64,000 nt of DNA from Acetobacter orleanensis (GTDB lineage: Bacteria > Pseudomonadota > Alphaproteobacteria > Acetobacterales > Acetobacteraceae). Position numbers and translations under genes: made by a program. Below, piece by piece: positions 8,402-15,557 of this stretch; the stretch's first letter is position 1; each line of letters opens with the position of its first letter. Under the pieces are notes generated by a model, which was not told where the DNA came from, ran no database searches, and saw only the letters and a program-made list of their open reading frames with translations. The stretch is from assembly GCF_001581005.1 (NCBI RefSeq), contig NZ_LHZV01000067.1, positions 124,001 through 188,000 on the forward strand, written 5' to 3'.

Positions 8402-8767
8402 CTAACGCCGGACGACAGAGGTCGGCGAAGAGTCGGGCGGTTCAATGACCGCCAGAAAATTCTCCATCGCCTGCCCCGCATTTTTAATCCCGGCGCTGGA
8501 GGGATTATATTCGGCATAGACAATGGCCGCCAATGCCGCCCGGTCCGCATTGACAATTTGCACAAGGCGCGCCGGAGGCACACGCCCGGACATGACCTGC
8601 CCTCGCGCCATGCCGCTGGCAATCACGTAGCTATAAATCAATGTGTGTGGGGTTGGGTTTATTTGCACCGCACCGGGGGCAGACTGGCAGCCAGCCAACG
8701 CCGCGAGGCTGGCAAACCCTGCCAGCAGGCGAAAAAAAACCGGAAATCCAGAGGGGGAGCGCGTCAT
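8402..8767 (-). CDS. Small putative lipoprotein
   Basis: A 121-residue protein with a lipoprotein signal peptide: basic start, hydrophobic helix, and lipobox LAGC with the lipidated Cys at residue 27. The mature part is about 94 residues, rich in Ala, with no domain I recognise. Lipidation implies anchoring in the inner or outer membrane facing the periplasm. It is convergent with secDF and shares their terminator; mscL lies further upstream on the same strand with an 85-bp gap, so co-transcription with mscL is possible. Confidence 0.7.
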   Translation of the reverse strand: MTRSPSGFPVFFRLLAGFASLAALAGCQSAPGAVQINPTPHTLIYSYVIASGMARGQVMSGRVPPARLVQIVNADRAALAAIVYAEYNPSSAGIKNAGQAMENFLAVIEPPDSSPTSVVRR

Positions 8768-8852
8768 GCGACGAGCCTACCCCATATCTGTCTTTCCGGT
8801 AAATCTCCCCAGCGCCCAGCAGAACGCTGAGGGTCAGGCTAGTCAGTCAGTC

Positions 8853-9323
8853 TTAGACTTTACGGGCAGCCAGTTCGTCCCGAATCTGCTCAAGCAGAAT
8901 TTCCGTCTTGGTCGGAGCAGGAGGCGCTTCCGGCTCGGGGGTGCCCTGCTTCTGCAGGCGGCTCAGCACTTTAACAAACCAGAAAATGACCATCGCCATG
9001 ATCAGGAACTGAATGACTGCATTCAGGAACAGGCCGATGTTCAATGTCACGGCGCCGGCTTTCTGGGCTTCCGCCAGTGTTGCCAGATGCGGCCCCTTCA
9101 GAGTGAGGAAGAGGTTGGAGAAATCAATACCGCCAATAACCAGACCCAGCAGCGGGTTGAAAACATCTTTTACCAGACTGTTCACAATTGCCGTGAAGGC
9201 TGCACCGATGATGACACCGACCGCCAGATCAACAACATTACCACGCATGATAAAGGCGCGGAATTCGCCTACCCAGCCGGGTGTATGCATGTGAGATTTA
9301 ATGTCAGATTTAAGATCAGCCAT
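8853..9323 (-). CDS. mscL: Large-conductance mechanosensitive channel MscL
   Basis: MscL, 156 residues from the ATG at 9323. It forms a pentameric channel in the inner membrane that opens under hypo-osmotic stress. The N-terminal amphipathic S1 (GEFRAFIMRGNVVDLAVG) leads into TM1, a periplasmic loop, TM2 (about residues 103-125), and a charged C-terminal helix. The open frame runs nine codons further to a TTG, but the ATG matches the family start. An AAGGA lies about 11 bases upstream. Confidence 0.95.
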   Translation of the reverse strand: MADLKSDIKSHMHTPGWVGEFRAFIMRGNVVDLAVGVIIGAAFTAIVNSLVKDVFNPLLGLVIGGIDFSNLFLTLKGPHLATLAEAQKAGAVTLNIGLFLNAVIQFLIMAMVIFWFVKVLSRLQKQGTPEPEAPPAPTKTEILLEQIRDELAARKV

Positions 9324-9595
9324 AAGTCGCTTTATCCTTTTCGAAAACAAAATGTCTGCTGTCTGTATCCATCATGAACCCTTTTTAACAAGTGAAACCA
9401 TTTCGATTCGCTGATTTTTCTTTCGAGACGACAGTGTTAGAGCAACACAGACACGTTTTTCCGGCCTACAGCCCGCAAAAACCGGACAGAAAGCCGCATA
9501 GAGTTGTTGATCCCACTGGCACAGACGGCTATACGCACTCGCACGCATAGCCCGGTCGGTATCGGGACAGCCTTTTGAACGGAAAGACGCAACAC

Positions 9596-9826
9596 ATGAA
9601 ACCCGGCATTCACCCTGACTACCACGAAATCACCATCGTCATGACCGATGGCACCGAATACAAAACCCGCTCCTGCGCAGGCAAAGCTGGTGACACGCTC
9701 CGTCTGGACGTGGACACAAAGTCCCACCCGGCATGGACAGGTGTACAGCGCATGATGGACACCGGGGGTCAGGTCGCAAAGTTCAACAAGCGCTTTGCTG
9801 GTATCGGCACGCGCTCAAAAGGCTGA
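9596..9826 (+). CDS. rpmE: 50S ribosomal protein L31
   Basis: Ribosomal protein L31, 76 residues, starting [12 protein letters not shown]. The ATG at 9596 has GGAAAG upstream. The family signature [11 protein letters not shown] is present. Only one cysteine occurs, so the zinc-binding Cys set is absent and this is a zinc-independent (C-minus) form, usual in alphaproteobacteria. It is a single-gene unit: mscL is divergent and a terminator follows. Confidence 0.95.
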   Translation: MKPGIHPDYHEITIVMTDGTEYKTRSCAGKAGDTLRLDVDTKSHPAWTGVQRMMDTGGQVAKFNKRFAGIGTRSKG

Positions 9827-9862
9827 TCTACCCTTTTTTATCCGATCAGTTAAAAAATACGG

Positions 9863-9895
9863 AACCCCGCCTCTTGAATCAGGAGGCGGGGTTTT
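9863..9895 (+). terminator. Intrinsic terminator after rpmE
   Basis: An 11-bp stem AACCCCGCCTC (9863-9873) / GAGGCGGGGTT (9883-9893), a 9-base loop and four Ts. It separates rpmE from the heat-shock gene. Confidence 0.8.
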
Positions 9896-9903
9896 CCACG
9901 TTT
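9873..9903 (+). promoter_or_regulatory. Possible RpoH (heat-shock sigma) promoter of hsp20
   Basis: CTTGAAT (9873-9879) and CCACGTTT (9896-9903) are 16 bases apart and resemble the -35 CTTGAA and a degenerate -10 of a sigma-32 promoter. Transcription would start near 9908, just before the first leader hairpin at 9910. It overlaps the rpmE terminator, so the call is tentative. Confidence 0.3.
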
Positions 9904-9909
9904 AGCCTA

Positions 9910-10013
9910 GAGGAAAATGCCCGAAAATGGGGTTTTCCTCTTGTTTTGCCCTGCCACAGCACGCCCGCCAGACCGGGGGCAATCCTGTGGCAAGACCTTG
10001 CTGAACGAGGAGG
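9910..10013 (+). promoter_or_regulatory. ROSE-type RNA thermometer in the hsp20 5' leader
   Basis: Three hairpins precede the start codon. The first pairs GAGGAAAA (9910-9917) with TTTTCCTC (9933-9940). The second pairs TGCCACAG (9952-9959) with CTGTGGCA (9985-9992). The third pairs CCTTGCT (9996-10002) with the Shine-Dalgarno AGGAGG (10008-10013) across a GAACG loop, leaving G10000 bulged and a U-G pair next to it. A UUGCU anti-SD strand opposite AGGA with a bulged G is the hallmark of ROSE elements that melt on heat shock and free the ribosome site of small heat-shock genes. Confidence 0.8.
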
Positions 10014-10023
10014 TTTTTTAACC

Positions 10024-10551
10024 ATGAGTTACGATTTTGCACCGCTTTTCCGCACCGCGATTGGCTTTGACCGCCTAGCACAGGTGATGGACACCGCAGC
10101 CCGGAGTGCAGCCACCCCGAGCTACCCGCCCTACGACATCGCCAAAACCGGGAGTGACAGCTACGCCCTGACTATGGCCATTGCCGGATTTGGCCCGGAC
10201 GATATTGAACTGGTTGTACAGGACAATACGCTGATCGTCTCCGGCCGTGTGAATGACCCGCAGAATGAAGGGGAAATTCTGTATCGCGGGATCGCGCGGC
10301 GCGCTTTTGAACGGCGCTTCGCGCTGGCGGACCATGTGGAAGTCACCAGTGCTGATATGAATAACGGCCTGCTGCGCATTGCTGTGCGGCAAATTGTGCC
10401 TGAAGCCCTCAAACCACGCCGCATTCCCGTACAGTCTGGGATGCAGAGTGGCTTACAGAGCGGTCTCACAACCCAAACCGGCGCGCCTACACCGGAGCAG
10501 ATCAGCCCGCATCCACTGGCTGACGCTCAGCCTTCAGCTGTGGCGGCATAA
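10024..10551 (+). CDS. Small heat-shock protein, Hsp20/IbpA family
   Basis: A 175-residue Hsp20 chaperone that holds unfolding proteins during heat stress. The alpha-crystallin domain covers about residues 35-140, with a beta-strand series ending in NNGLLRIAV, equivalent to the conserved G-x-L region. The C-terminus carries the RRIPV (I-x-V type) anchor and an unusual short MQSGLQSGL-like repeat before a Pro/Gln-rich tail. AGGAGG sits 10 bases before the ATG and is sequestered in the leader hairpin. A terminator follows, so it is a single-gene heat-shock unit. Confidence 0.92.
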   Translation: MSYDFAPLFRTAIGFDRLAQVMDTAARSAATPSYPPYDIAKTGSDSYALTMAIAGFGPDDIELVVQDNTLIVSGRVNDPQNEGEILYRGIARRAFERRFALADHVEVTSADMNNGLLRIAVRQIVPEALKPRRIPVQSGMQSGLQSGLTTQTGAPTPEQISPHPLADAQPSAVAA

Positions 10552-10572
10552 TCAGACCCCGCTTGAAAGTGT

Positions 10573-10604
10573 AAAAAAGGAGGAGCTTCGGTTCCTCCTT
10601 TTTT
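10573..10604 (+). terminator. Intrinsic terminator after hsp20
   Basis: A 12-bp stem AAAAAAGGAGGA (10573-10584) / TCCTCCTTTTTT (10593-10604) with an 8-base loop that contains TTCG. Confidence 0.85.
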
Positions 10605-10760
10605 CTAAGAGTTCATTTGTCGCTTGACCTGTGGGGGACGCTCCCCCCATATCGTCGCCACAGATGCGCGCCGGCAGGCACGCGGGCCTTCGGAAAGGTT
10701 TCCGGACCGTCAGTTTCTCCGGTGCCTGCGCAAGCGCCGACCGACGACAGGATGGAAGCA

Positions 10761-11360
10761 ATGACGACCTTACCGCTGATGCCCAAGGCCACCGCAGTGT
10801 GGCTGATTGAAAAAACCGCCCTGAGCTTTACTCAGATTGCCGAGTTCTGCGGCATGCACCCGCTGGAAGTGCAGGCTATTGCCGATGGTGAGGTTGCTCA
10901 GGGGATTGTCGGGTATGATCCTGTTGCCAACCACCAGCTCAAGCAGGAAGAAATAACCCGCTGCGAAGCTAACCCTGACGCCCGGCTGAAAATTCTGGCA
11001 ACGAATAACCCCGTCAAGCGTCGCTCCAAAGGCGCGCGCTATACGCCGGTAGCGAAACGGCATGACCGTCCGGATGGTATTGCCTTCCTGCTGCGCAACT
11101 TCCCGCAGTTGAATGACCTGCAAATTGTCAAATTGCTGGGCACCACGAAGGACACCATTGCCAAAGTGCGTGACAAGCAGCACTGGAACACGCCCAACAT
11201 CAAACCGCGTGACCCAGTGACCATCGGCCTGTGCAGCCAGACGGACCTGAACGCCGCCGTGACGGCGGCCACAACACGTCTTGAGCGCGACGGGCAGGAA
11301 ATTCCGCAGCCGCCGCCGATGGATCTGATGGAACATGAAGCAGCAGGCGGGGAAGAGTAA
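10761..11360 (+). CDS. DUF1013 / TrcR-type transcriptional regulator
   Basis: A 199-residue protein starting MTTLPLMPKATAVWLI, which matches the conserved start of the DUF1013 family of alphaproteobacteria, annotated in some databases as cell-cycle regulator TrcR. Two helix-turn-helix-like segments are visible (about 20-45, SFTQIAEFCGMHPLEV; and about 112-140, LNDLQIVKLLGTTKDTI). A basic linker, NNPVKRRSKGAR, lies between them. The ATG at 10761 is preferred over upstream in-frame codons because the family similarity begins there and AGGATGGA precedes it. It stands alone between two hairpins. Function is family-based inference. Confidence 0.75.
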   Translation: MTTLPLMPKATAVWLIEKTALSFTQIAEFCGMHPLEVQAIADGEVAQGIVGYDPVANHQLKQEEITRCEANPDARLKILATNNPVKRRSKGARYTPVAKRHDRPDGIAFLLRNFPQLNDLQIVKLLGTTKDTIAKVRDKQHWNTPNIKPRDPVTIGLCSQTDLNAAVTAATTRLERDGQEIPQPPPMDLMEHEAAGGEE

Positions 11361-11368
11361 TTCCCCAC

Positions 11369-11399
11369 GGCACTGGCGAACTTTATGTCCGCCAGTGCC
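11369..11399 (+). terminator. Hairpin after the TrcR-like gene
   Basis: A perfect 10-bp stem GGCACTGGCG (11369-11378) / CGCCAGTGCC (11390-11399) with an 11-base loop follows the stop by 8 bases. The T-tract is weak, so termination may need help. Confidence 0.55.
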
Positions 11400-11508
11400 T
11401 TATCTGGCCAGTTTCTGGCTGTTTTAAAAATTTCCTCTCTGGTGAGAGAAACACTTAAGCCTCCTCTGCCCGCATCATTCTGCCGGGGCTCAGAGAGACG
11501 GTCTTCTG

Positions 11509-11673
11509 TCAGGTAGACAGGCGCTCAATTTCTTCCTTGAGGCGCAGCTTCTGCAATTTGAGACACATCAAAACACGTTCATCCGGTCTGGGTCGTCCGC
11601 CTTCTGATGAGATCTTTTTATCGATCCGTGAGTGGCGGGATTTCAGACTCTCAATCCTAGACTGGTAGGTCAT
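11509..11673 (-). CDS. DUF465 (YdcH-like) small coiled-coil protein
   Basis: A 54-residue charged protein from the ATG at 11673, which has GGAGG seven bases upstream. The pattern SRIESLKSRHSRIDKKI followed by a loop and LKLQKLRLKEEIERL forms two antiparallel helices, as in the DUF465/YdcH family. Its function is unknown. A second DUF465 gene is divergent 235 bases away. Confidence 0.7.
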   Translation of the reverse strand: MTYQSRIESLKSRHSRIDKKISSEGGRPRPDERVLMCLKLQKLRLKEEIERLST

Positions 11674-11740
11674 TGACTGCCTCCATTCGGTTGATGACGT
11701 CCCACGGTAACGCACTCCCCGCGTGTTTTTTCATGTTTTT

Positions 11741-11768
11741 TTCACATTTCGCGCACGCTAGGTATGAT
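11741..11768 (+). promoter_or_regulatory. Predicted promoter of the DUF465-purE-purK unit
   Basis: TTCACA (11741-11746) and TATGAT (11763-11768), 16 bases apart, each match the sigma-70 consensus at five of six positions in an AT-rich stretch. The start would be near 11775, giving a leader of about 130 bases. Confidence 0.4.
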
Positions 11769-11908
11769 TTAAGTGCAGATCTAATTTTTCTTCTTTTGCC
11801 GCTGGCCTCCGTCTCACGCATGCGCAAAACTAGAGACTGCAAACTTGGCAGACTCTGAAAAAACCTCGTTCACACAGAGTCCATATGCCACGCAGGAGAG
11901 GGACTAAA

Positions 11909-12115
11909 ATGCTGAAAGACCGCGATTCACTCCTCGGCCAGCTCCATGAACTCCGCAGTGAACATCGTGATCTTGATACCATCATCTCCCGACTGACCGA
12001 TGGTACGGTCCTGACAGACCAGTTGCAGCTCCAAAGGCTGAAAAAACGCAAATTACTGCTCCGAGATCGGATTACACGGCTTGAAAGCGAACTGATCCCC
12101 GACGATATTGCGTGA
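11909..12115 (+). CDS. DUF465 (YdcH-like) small coiled-coil protein, upstream of purE
   Basis: A 68-residue protein, starting at the ATG at 11909 after an AGGAGAGGG ribosome site. It has the DUF465 helical-hairpin pattern: [17 protein letters not shown], a loop, then [16 protein letters not shown]. Its stop codon overlaps the purE GTG (GTGA), so the three genes DUF465-purE-purK look translationally coupled. Its role is unknown; coupling to purine genes may simply reflect shared expression. Confidence 0.75.
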   Translation: MLKDRDSLLGQLHELRSEHRDLDTIISRLTDGTVLTDQLQLQRLKKRKLLLRDRITRLESELIPDDIA

Positions 12116-12687
12116 CCATTTTTCCACAGACCGGACCCAGCATCATCGTGAGCGAAACTGCCCCCCAGCCTACCGCCCCCACTCAGGACGCCAGCCTTGC
12201 GCCGAAGGTCGGCATTATCATGGGCAGCCAGTCGGACTGGGAGACCATGCGCCACGCGGATGCCATCCTGACGGAAATGGACATTCCCCATGAGACACTG
12301 ATTGTCTCCGCCCACCGCACGCCAGACCGGCTGGCCGAGTATGCCAAAAATGCTGCGGGCCGTGGCCTGTCCGTCATTATTGCGGGCGCAGGCGGAGCCG
12401 CCCATCTTCCCGGCATGTGCGCGGCATGGACCCGCCTGCCCGTGCTGGGTGTGCCCGTAGAATCCCGCGCCCTCAAAGGCATGGACAGCCTGCTCTCTAT
12501 TGTGCAGATGCCCGGTGGCGTGCCTGTCGGCACTCTGGCAATTGGGGCCTCCGGCGCCAAGAACGCCGCCCTTCTGGCCACGTCCATTCTGGCATTGCAG
12601 GACCCTGAACTGGCCGCAAAGCTGGACACATGGCGGGCGCTACAAACTGCGTCCGTTGCCAATACCCCGATTTCTGAAAACGACTGA
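12112..12687 (+). CDS. purE: 5-(carboxyamino)imidazole ribonucleotide mutase
   Basis: Class I PurE, which converts N5-CAIR to CAIR in purine synthesis, 191 residues from the GTG. The active-site motifs GSQSDW (38-43) and SAHRTP (66-71) are intact, and the [11 protein letters not shown] loop follows. About 30 residues precede the usual family start; the GTG overlaps the upstream stop (GTGA), but another in-frame GTG at 12148 could be the true start. The purK ATG overlaps its stop (TGATG). PurK product feeds directly into PurE. Confidence 0.93.
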   Translation: MTIFPQTGPSIIVSETAPQPTAPTQDASLAPKVGIIMGSQSDWETMRHADAILTEMDIPHETLIVSAHRTPDRLAEYAKNAAGRGLSVIIAGAGGAAHLPGMCAAWTRLPVLGVPVESRALKGMDSLLSIVQMPGGVPVGTLAIGASGAKNAALLATSILALQDPELAAKLDTWRALQTASVANTPISEND

Positions 12688-13859
12688 TGCCCTCTTCCTC
12701 TCCCCGTTCACCGTCTTCCGCGCTTGCCCCTAACGCCGTCATCGGCATTGTCGGTGGTGGGCAACTTGGCCGCATGTCCGCTGTTGCTGCGGCAAAACTC
12801 GGCTTTCGCGCCCATATTCTAACGCAGGATGCTGAAGGACCCGCGGCGCAGGTCGCCCATCAGGTCACTCTGGGCGCGTATGATGACCATAAGGCACTGG
12901 AAGCGTTTGCGCGCGCTGTGGATGTTGTCACTTTCGAGTTTGAAAATATCAGTGCTGATGCGCTGGATTGTCTGGCCCAGCACTGCCCGGTGCGTCCATC
13001 TGGTGCCATTCTGCGCATCAGTCAGGACCGGCTTGCGGAAAAGACCTTTCTTGCAGAGGCCGATATTCCGCTGGCTCCGTGGATGGCGGTTACCGACACG
13101 GTCTCCCTGCACGCGGCGGCTGAAACACTTGGCTATCCCTTTATCCTGAAAACCACTCGCAACGGCTATGACGGCAAAGGGCAGGTCCGGGTGTATGAGG
13201 CCTCCCAACTGGAAGACGCCTTTGCCTCCCTTGCGCCCCACCCGCTGGTAGCGGAAGGCATGGTGGATTTCGCGTGCGAAATCAGCGTGATGGTTGCGCG
13301 CGGCACGGACGGCACAACGCGCTGTTTCGCGCCCGGCCTTAATTACCACCGGGAAGGTATTCTGGACCTCACGCTGGCTCCCGCTCCGGTGCAGGAAGAA
13401 ACAGCGCAGCGGGCACAAACGCTTGCGACCGCCATTGCGGAAAAACTCGACCTTATCGGCATTATGGGCGTGGAAATGTTCATTGACCGCGCAGGCAACC
13501 TGCTGGTGAATGAAATTGCCCCGCGCCCGCATAATTCCGGCCACTGGACCATGGATGCCTGCCCGGCGGACCAGTTTGACATGCATATCCGCGCCGTGGC
13601 CGGTCTGCCCCTGCCCCCGGCCCTGCGCCATTCAGATGCTGTCATGAAAAATCTGGTTGGCCCGGACGATATGGCCCTGTGGCCTGACATTATCGCTACA
13701 CCGGGGCATATCCCGCATCTGTATGGCAAGACGGAAGCCCATGTGGGCCGCAAGATGGGGCACGTCAACATTCTGTTCCCCTATGGCAGCCTGCCCGGCG
13801 CACTGGGCGTTCAGGATGCCCTTGGCCCGCTGGCAGATAAGGCTGGCACACAAGACTGA
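12687..13859 (+). CDS. purK: N5-carboxyaminoimidazole ribonucleotide synthase
   Basis: PurK, an ATP-grasp enzyme of 390 residues that carboxylates AIR with ATP and bicarbonate. IGIVGGGQLGRM marks the N-terminal pre-ATP-grasp fold (about residues 14-25), TRNGYDGKGQ the glycine-rich ATP-binding loop, and NEIAPRPHNSGHWT the metal/active-site segment. It overlaps purE by one base (TGATG), consistent with tight coupling. Confidence 0.95.
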   Translation: MPSSSPRSPSSALAPNAVIGIVGGGQLGRMSAVAAAKLGFRAHILTQDAEGPAAQVAHQVTLGAYDDHKALEAFARAVDVVTFEFENISADALDCLAQHCPVRPSGAILRISQDRLAEKTFLAEADIPLAPWMAVTDTVSLHAAAETLGYPFILKTTRNGYDGKGQVRVYEASQLEDAFASLAPHPLVAEGMVDFACEISVMVARGTDGTTRCFAPGLNYHREGILDLTLAPAPVQEETAQRAQTLATAIAEKLDLIGIMGVEMFIDRAGNLLVNEIAPRPHNSGHWTMDACPADQFDMHIRAVAGLPLPPALRHSDAVMKNLVGPDDMALWPDIIATPGHIPHLYGKTEAHVGRKMGHVNILFPYGSLPGALGVQDALGPLADKAGTQD

Positions 13860-13868
13860 CGAACAAGA

Positions 13869-13887
13869 CAGGCAGGCAGGCAGGCAG
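13869..13887. repeat. CAGG tetranucleotide repeat
   Basis: Four CAGG units plus CAG lie 10 bases beyond the purK stop codon. It is short, outside any gene, and could vary between strains. Confidence 0.7.
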
Positions 13888-13959
13888 ATTGACAGACTGA
13901 CGGACAAAGCTGGAATACAAGGCACTGAGCAGGAAGGACGCGGCGCATAACTCACCGCC

Positions 13960-14730
13960 TCAGAAAAACCCTTCTTCCTTCAGGCTGAACAGCCGACCAC
14001 TGCCGATAATCACATGGTCCCACACCGTCATGCCCAGAAGGCTGGCGGCCTGTGTGATCCGTTGTGTCATGAGGATATCGTCCTGCGAGGGAGACGGGTC
14101 TCCGCTTGGGTGATTGTGAACAAGCACGAGAATACGCGCTTCAAGCTCCAGCGCGCGCCGCATCACTTCTCTAGGGTAGATCGGCGTATGGTCCACCGTG
14201 CCGCGCCCGAGCATTTCATCGGCCAGAAGCCGGTGTGCCGCATCCAGAAACAACACCCGCACCTGCTCAATCCGCTCATGCGCCAGCATGGCACTCAGAT
14301 ACGCCTTTAGCTGTGTCCTGTTTGCCAACACACCCGCGCGCTTCAACCGCGCCTTGTGCAGGCGCACAGCGGCTTCCTGCACAAGGCGTAGCGTGACACG
14401 CAGGGCTGGTGTCTGCCCTACAGCCTCCTGCATGACCTGATCTGGCGCGGATAAAAGTGCGGCCAGAGACCCAAACTGGCGCAGCAGAGACGCCGCCAAG
14501 ACTTCCGCAGACGGGTGCCGAGGGGCCACAAGTGTTACCAGTTGCGTGAGGATTTTATGGTCGTCTGGAACGCTTACTGACAGTCCAGCATCTGCCAAGC
14601 CTGACAAAAATGGTAAATCCGACAAGGGCGACAAAGTCTCCAGCGCCTTGCCCTGAAATTTGAACCCAGCCATATCCGCCAATTCCGATCTCGGCGGTCT
14701 GCCTTTCCCTTTCGGCAACCGGCTCACCAT
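13960..14730 (-). CDS. RadC-like JAB/MPN-domain protein (intact metal site)
   Basis: A 256-residue RadC-family protein. The C-terminal JAB domain has the full zinc-protease-like motif HNHPSGDPSPSQDD (about residues 205-218). The N-terminal half retains only part of the usual RadC helix-hairpin-helix module (RQFGSLAALLSAP) and lacks the GHRxR start. It overlaps the next RadC-like gene by seven bases (ATGGTGA), so the pair is translationally coupled. RadC proteins are no longer thought to be DNA-repair factors in general, and their role is uncertain. Confidence 0.8.
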   Translation of the reverse strand: MVSRLPKGKGRPPRSELADMAGFKFQGKALETLSPLSDLPFLSGLADAGLSVSVPDDHKILTQLVTLVAPRHPSAEVLAASLLRQFGSLAALLSAPDQVMQEAVGQTPALRVTLRLVQEAAVRLHKARLKRAGVLANRTQLKAYLSAMLAHERIEQVRVLFLDAAHRLLADEMLGRGTVDHTPIYPREVMRRALELEARILVLVHNHPSGDPSPSQDDILMTQRITQAASLLGMTVWDHVIIGSGRLFSLKEEGFF

Positions 14731-15503
14731 GCCTGCTGCTCCAGATGCCGAAAACTGCGCCAGCGGCGGCCTTTCAACACCACATGGTCATGCATGGTCA
14801 CGGCCAGCAAAGGCGCTGCCTGCAAAAGGGCCTGTACGAGTGTGCCATCATGCAGAAGCTGGCGGTCCGGCTGTACATCCGCTGCGGCCACTCTTACAGT
14901 AATCAATGAACAGGCATGCAGGGCGAGTGCGCGCTGCAAGATTGTCGCCACAACCTGCTGCACGGGAATGGCCCCAACCTCAGATTCCCCTCCACAAGCT
15001 GGAGGCTCTTCCGTTCTCACTACTTCATCGGCTAGCAACTGGTTGCGGCTGTCCAGAAACAGCACATGCAGGGAACCCGCCACAGCCATTGCCAGATGCG
15101 CGGAGCAATAGGCCAGCAGTTTGTCCCAGCTTCCAAGGTCTGGCCGCACAGGTTCTTCCGGTGTGGCCAGACGGTCAGCCGCCAGCGGCACCAGCCCCAG
15201 CAACGCCACGTTTCCCCGCGTGGCTCCCGCGGCTTTCAGGGCCTCCGCCGGGGCTTCCAGCACGGCCGCCAGAGACCCGAACTGGTTGATCAACGCCTTG
15301 GCCAAAGGCTTAGTATCCCGCCGGGGTATGCCCGGAAAAAGCAACATTTCGAGCACTTCGTAATCCGCGAGGGAGGACACTCCCGCACTCAGCACCCGCG
15401 CACGCATCCGTTGCCGGTGCCCCATAGGCCCGGTGGAGGGAAAAGACTCCGCCTCCATACTGTCAAAACTGTTCGGTCTTTCTCCATTTTCGGAGGACAC
15501 CAT
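14724..15503 (-). CDS. RadC-like protein with degenerate JAB domain
   Basis: A 259-residue RadC homologue whose N-terminal half is well kept: GHRQRMRARVL, YEVLEMLLF, and RRDTKPLAKALINQFGSLAAV are typical of the family. The C-terminal JAB fold is recognisable by spacing, but the catalytic HNHPSG is replaced by VRVAAAD and the downstream metal-binding Asp context is changed, so the metal site is lost. The ATG at 15503 has GGAG seven bases upstream. It is the first gene of the pair and is divergent from uvrD with only 54 bp between them. Confidence 0.75.
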   Translation of the reverse strand: MVSSENGERPNSFDSMEAESFPSTGPMGHRQRMRARVLSAGVSSLADYEVLEMLLFPGIPRRDTKPLAKALINQFGSLAAVLEAPAEALKAAGATRGNVALLGLVPLAADRLATPEEPVRPDLGSWDKLLAYCSAHLAMAVAGSLHVLFLDSRNQLLADEVVRTEEPPACGGESEVGAIPVQQVVATILQRALALHACSLITVRVAAADVQPDRQLLHDGTLVQALLQAAPLLAVTMHDHVVLKGRRWRSFRHLEQQAW

Positions 15504-15557
15504 GCCACTGCTCCGATTGGCCTCAGGCTTTCAAGACGATATAAGGGCGGAGTGAAT

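Noticed and set aside
15066-15557. 164-codon N-terminal extension of uvrD
   Set aside because: It crosses the divergent RadC-like gene and does not resemble UvrD; the ATG at 15558 has a ribosome site and the family start.
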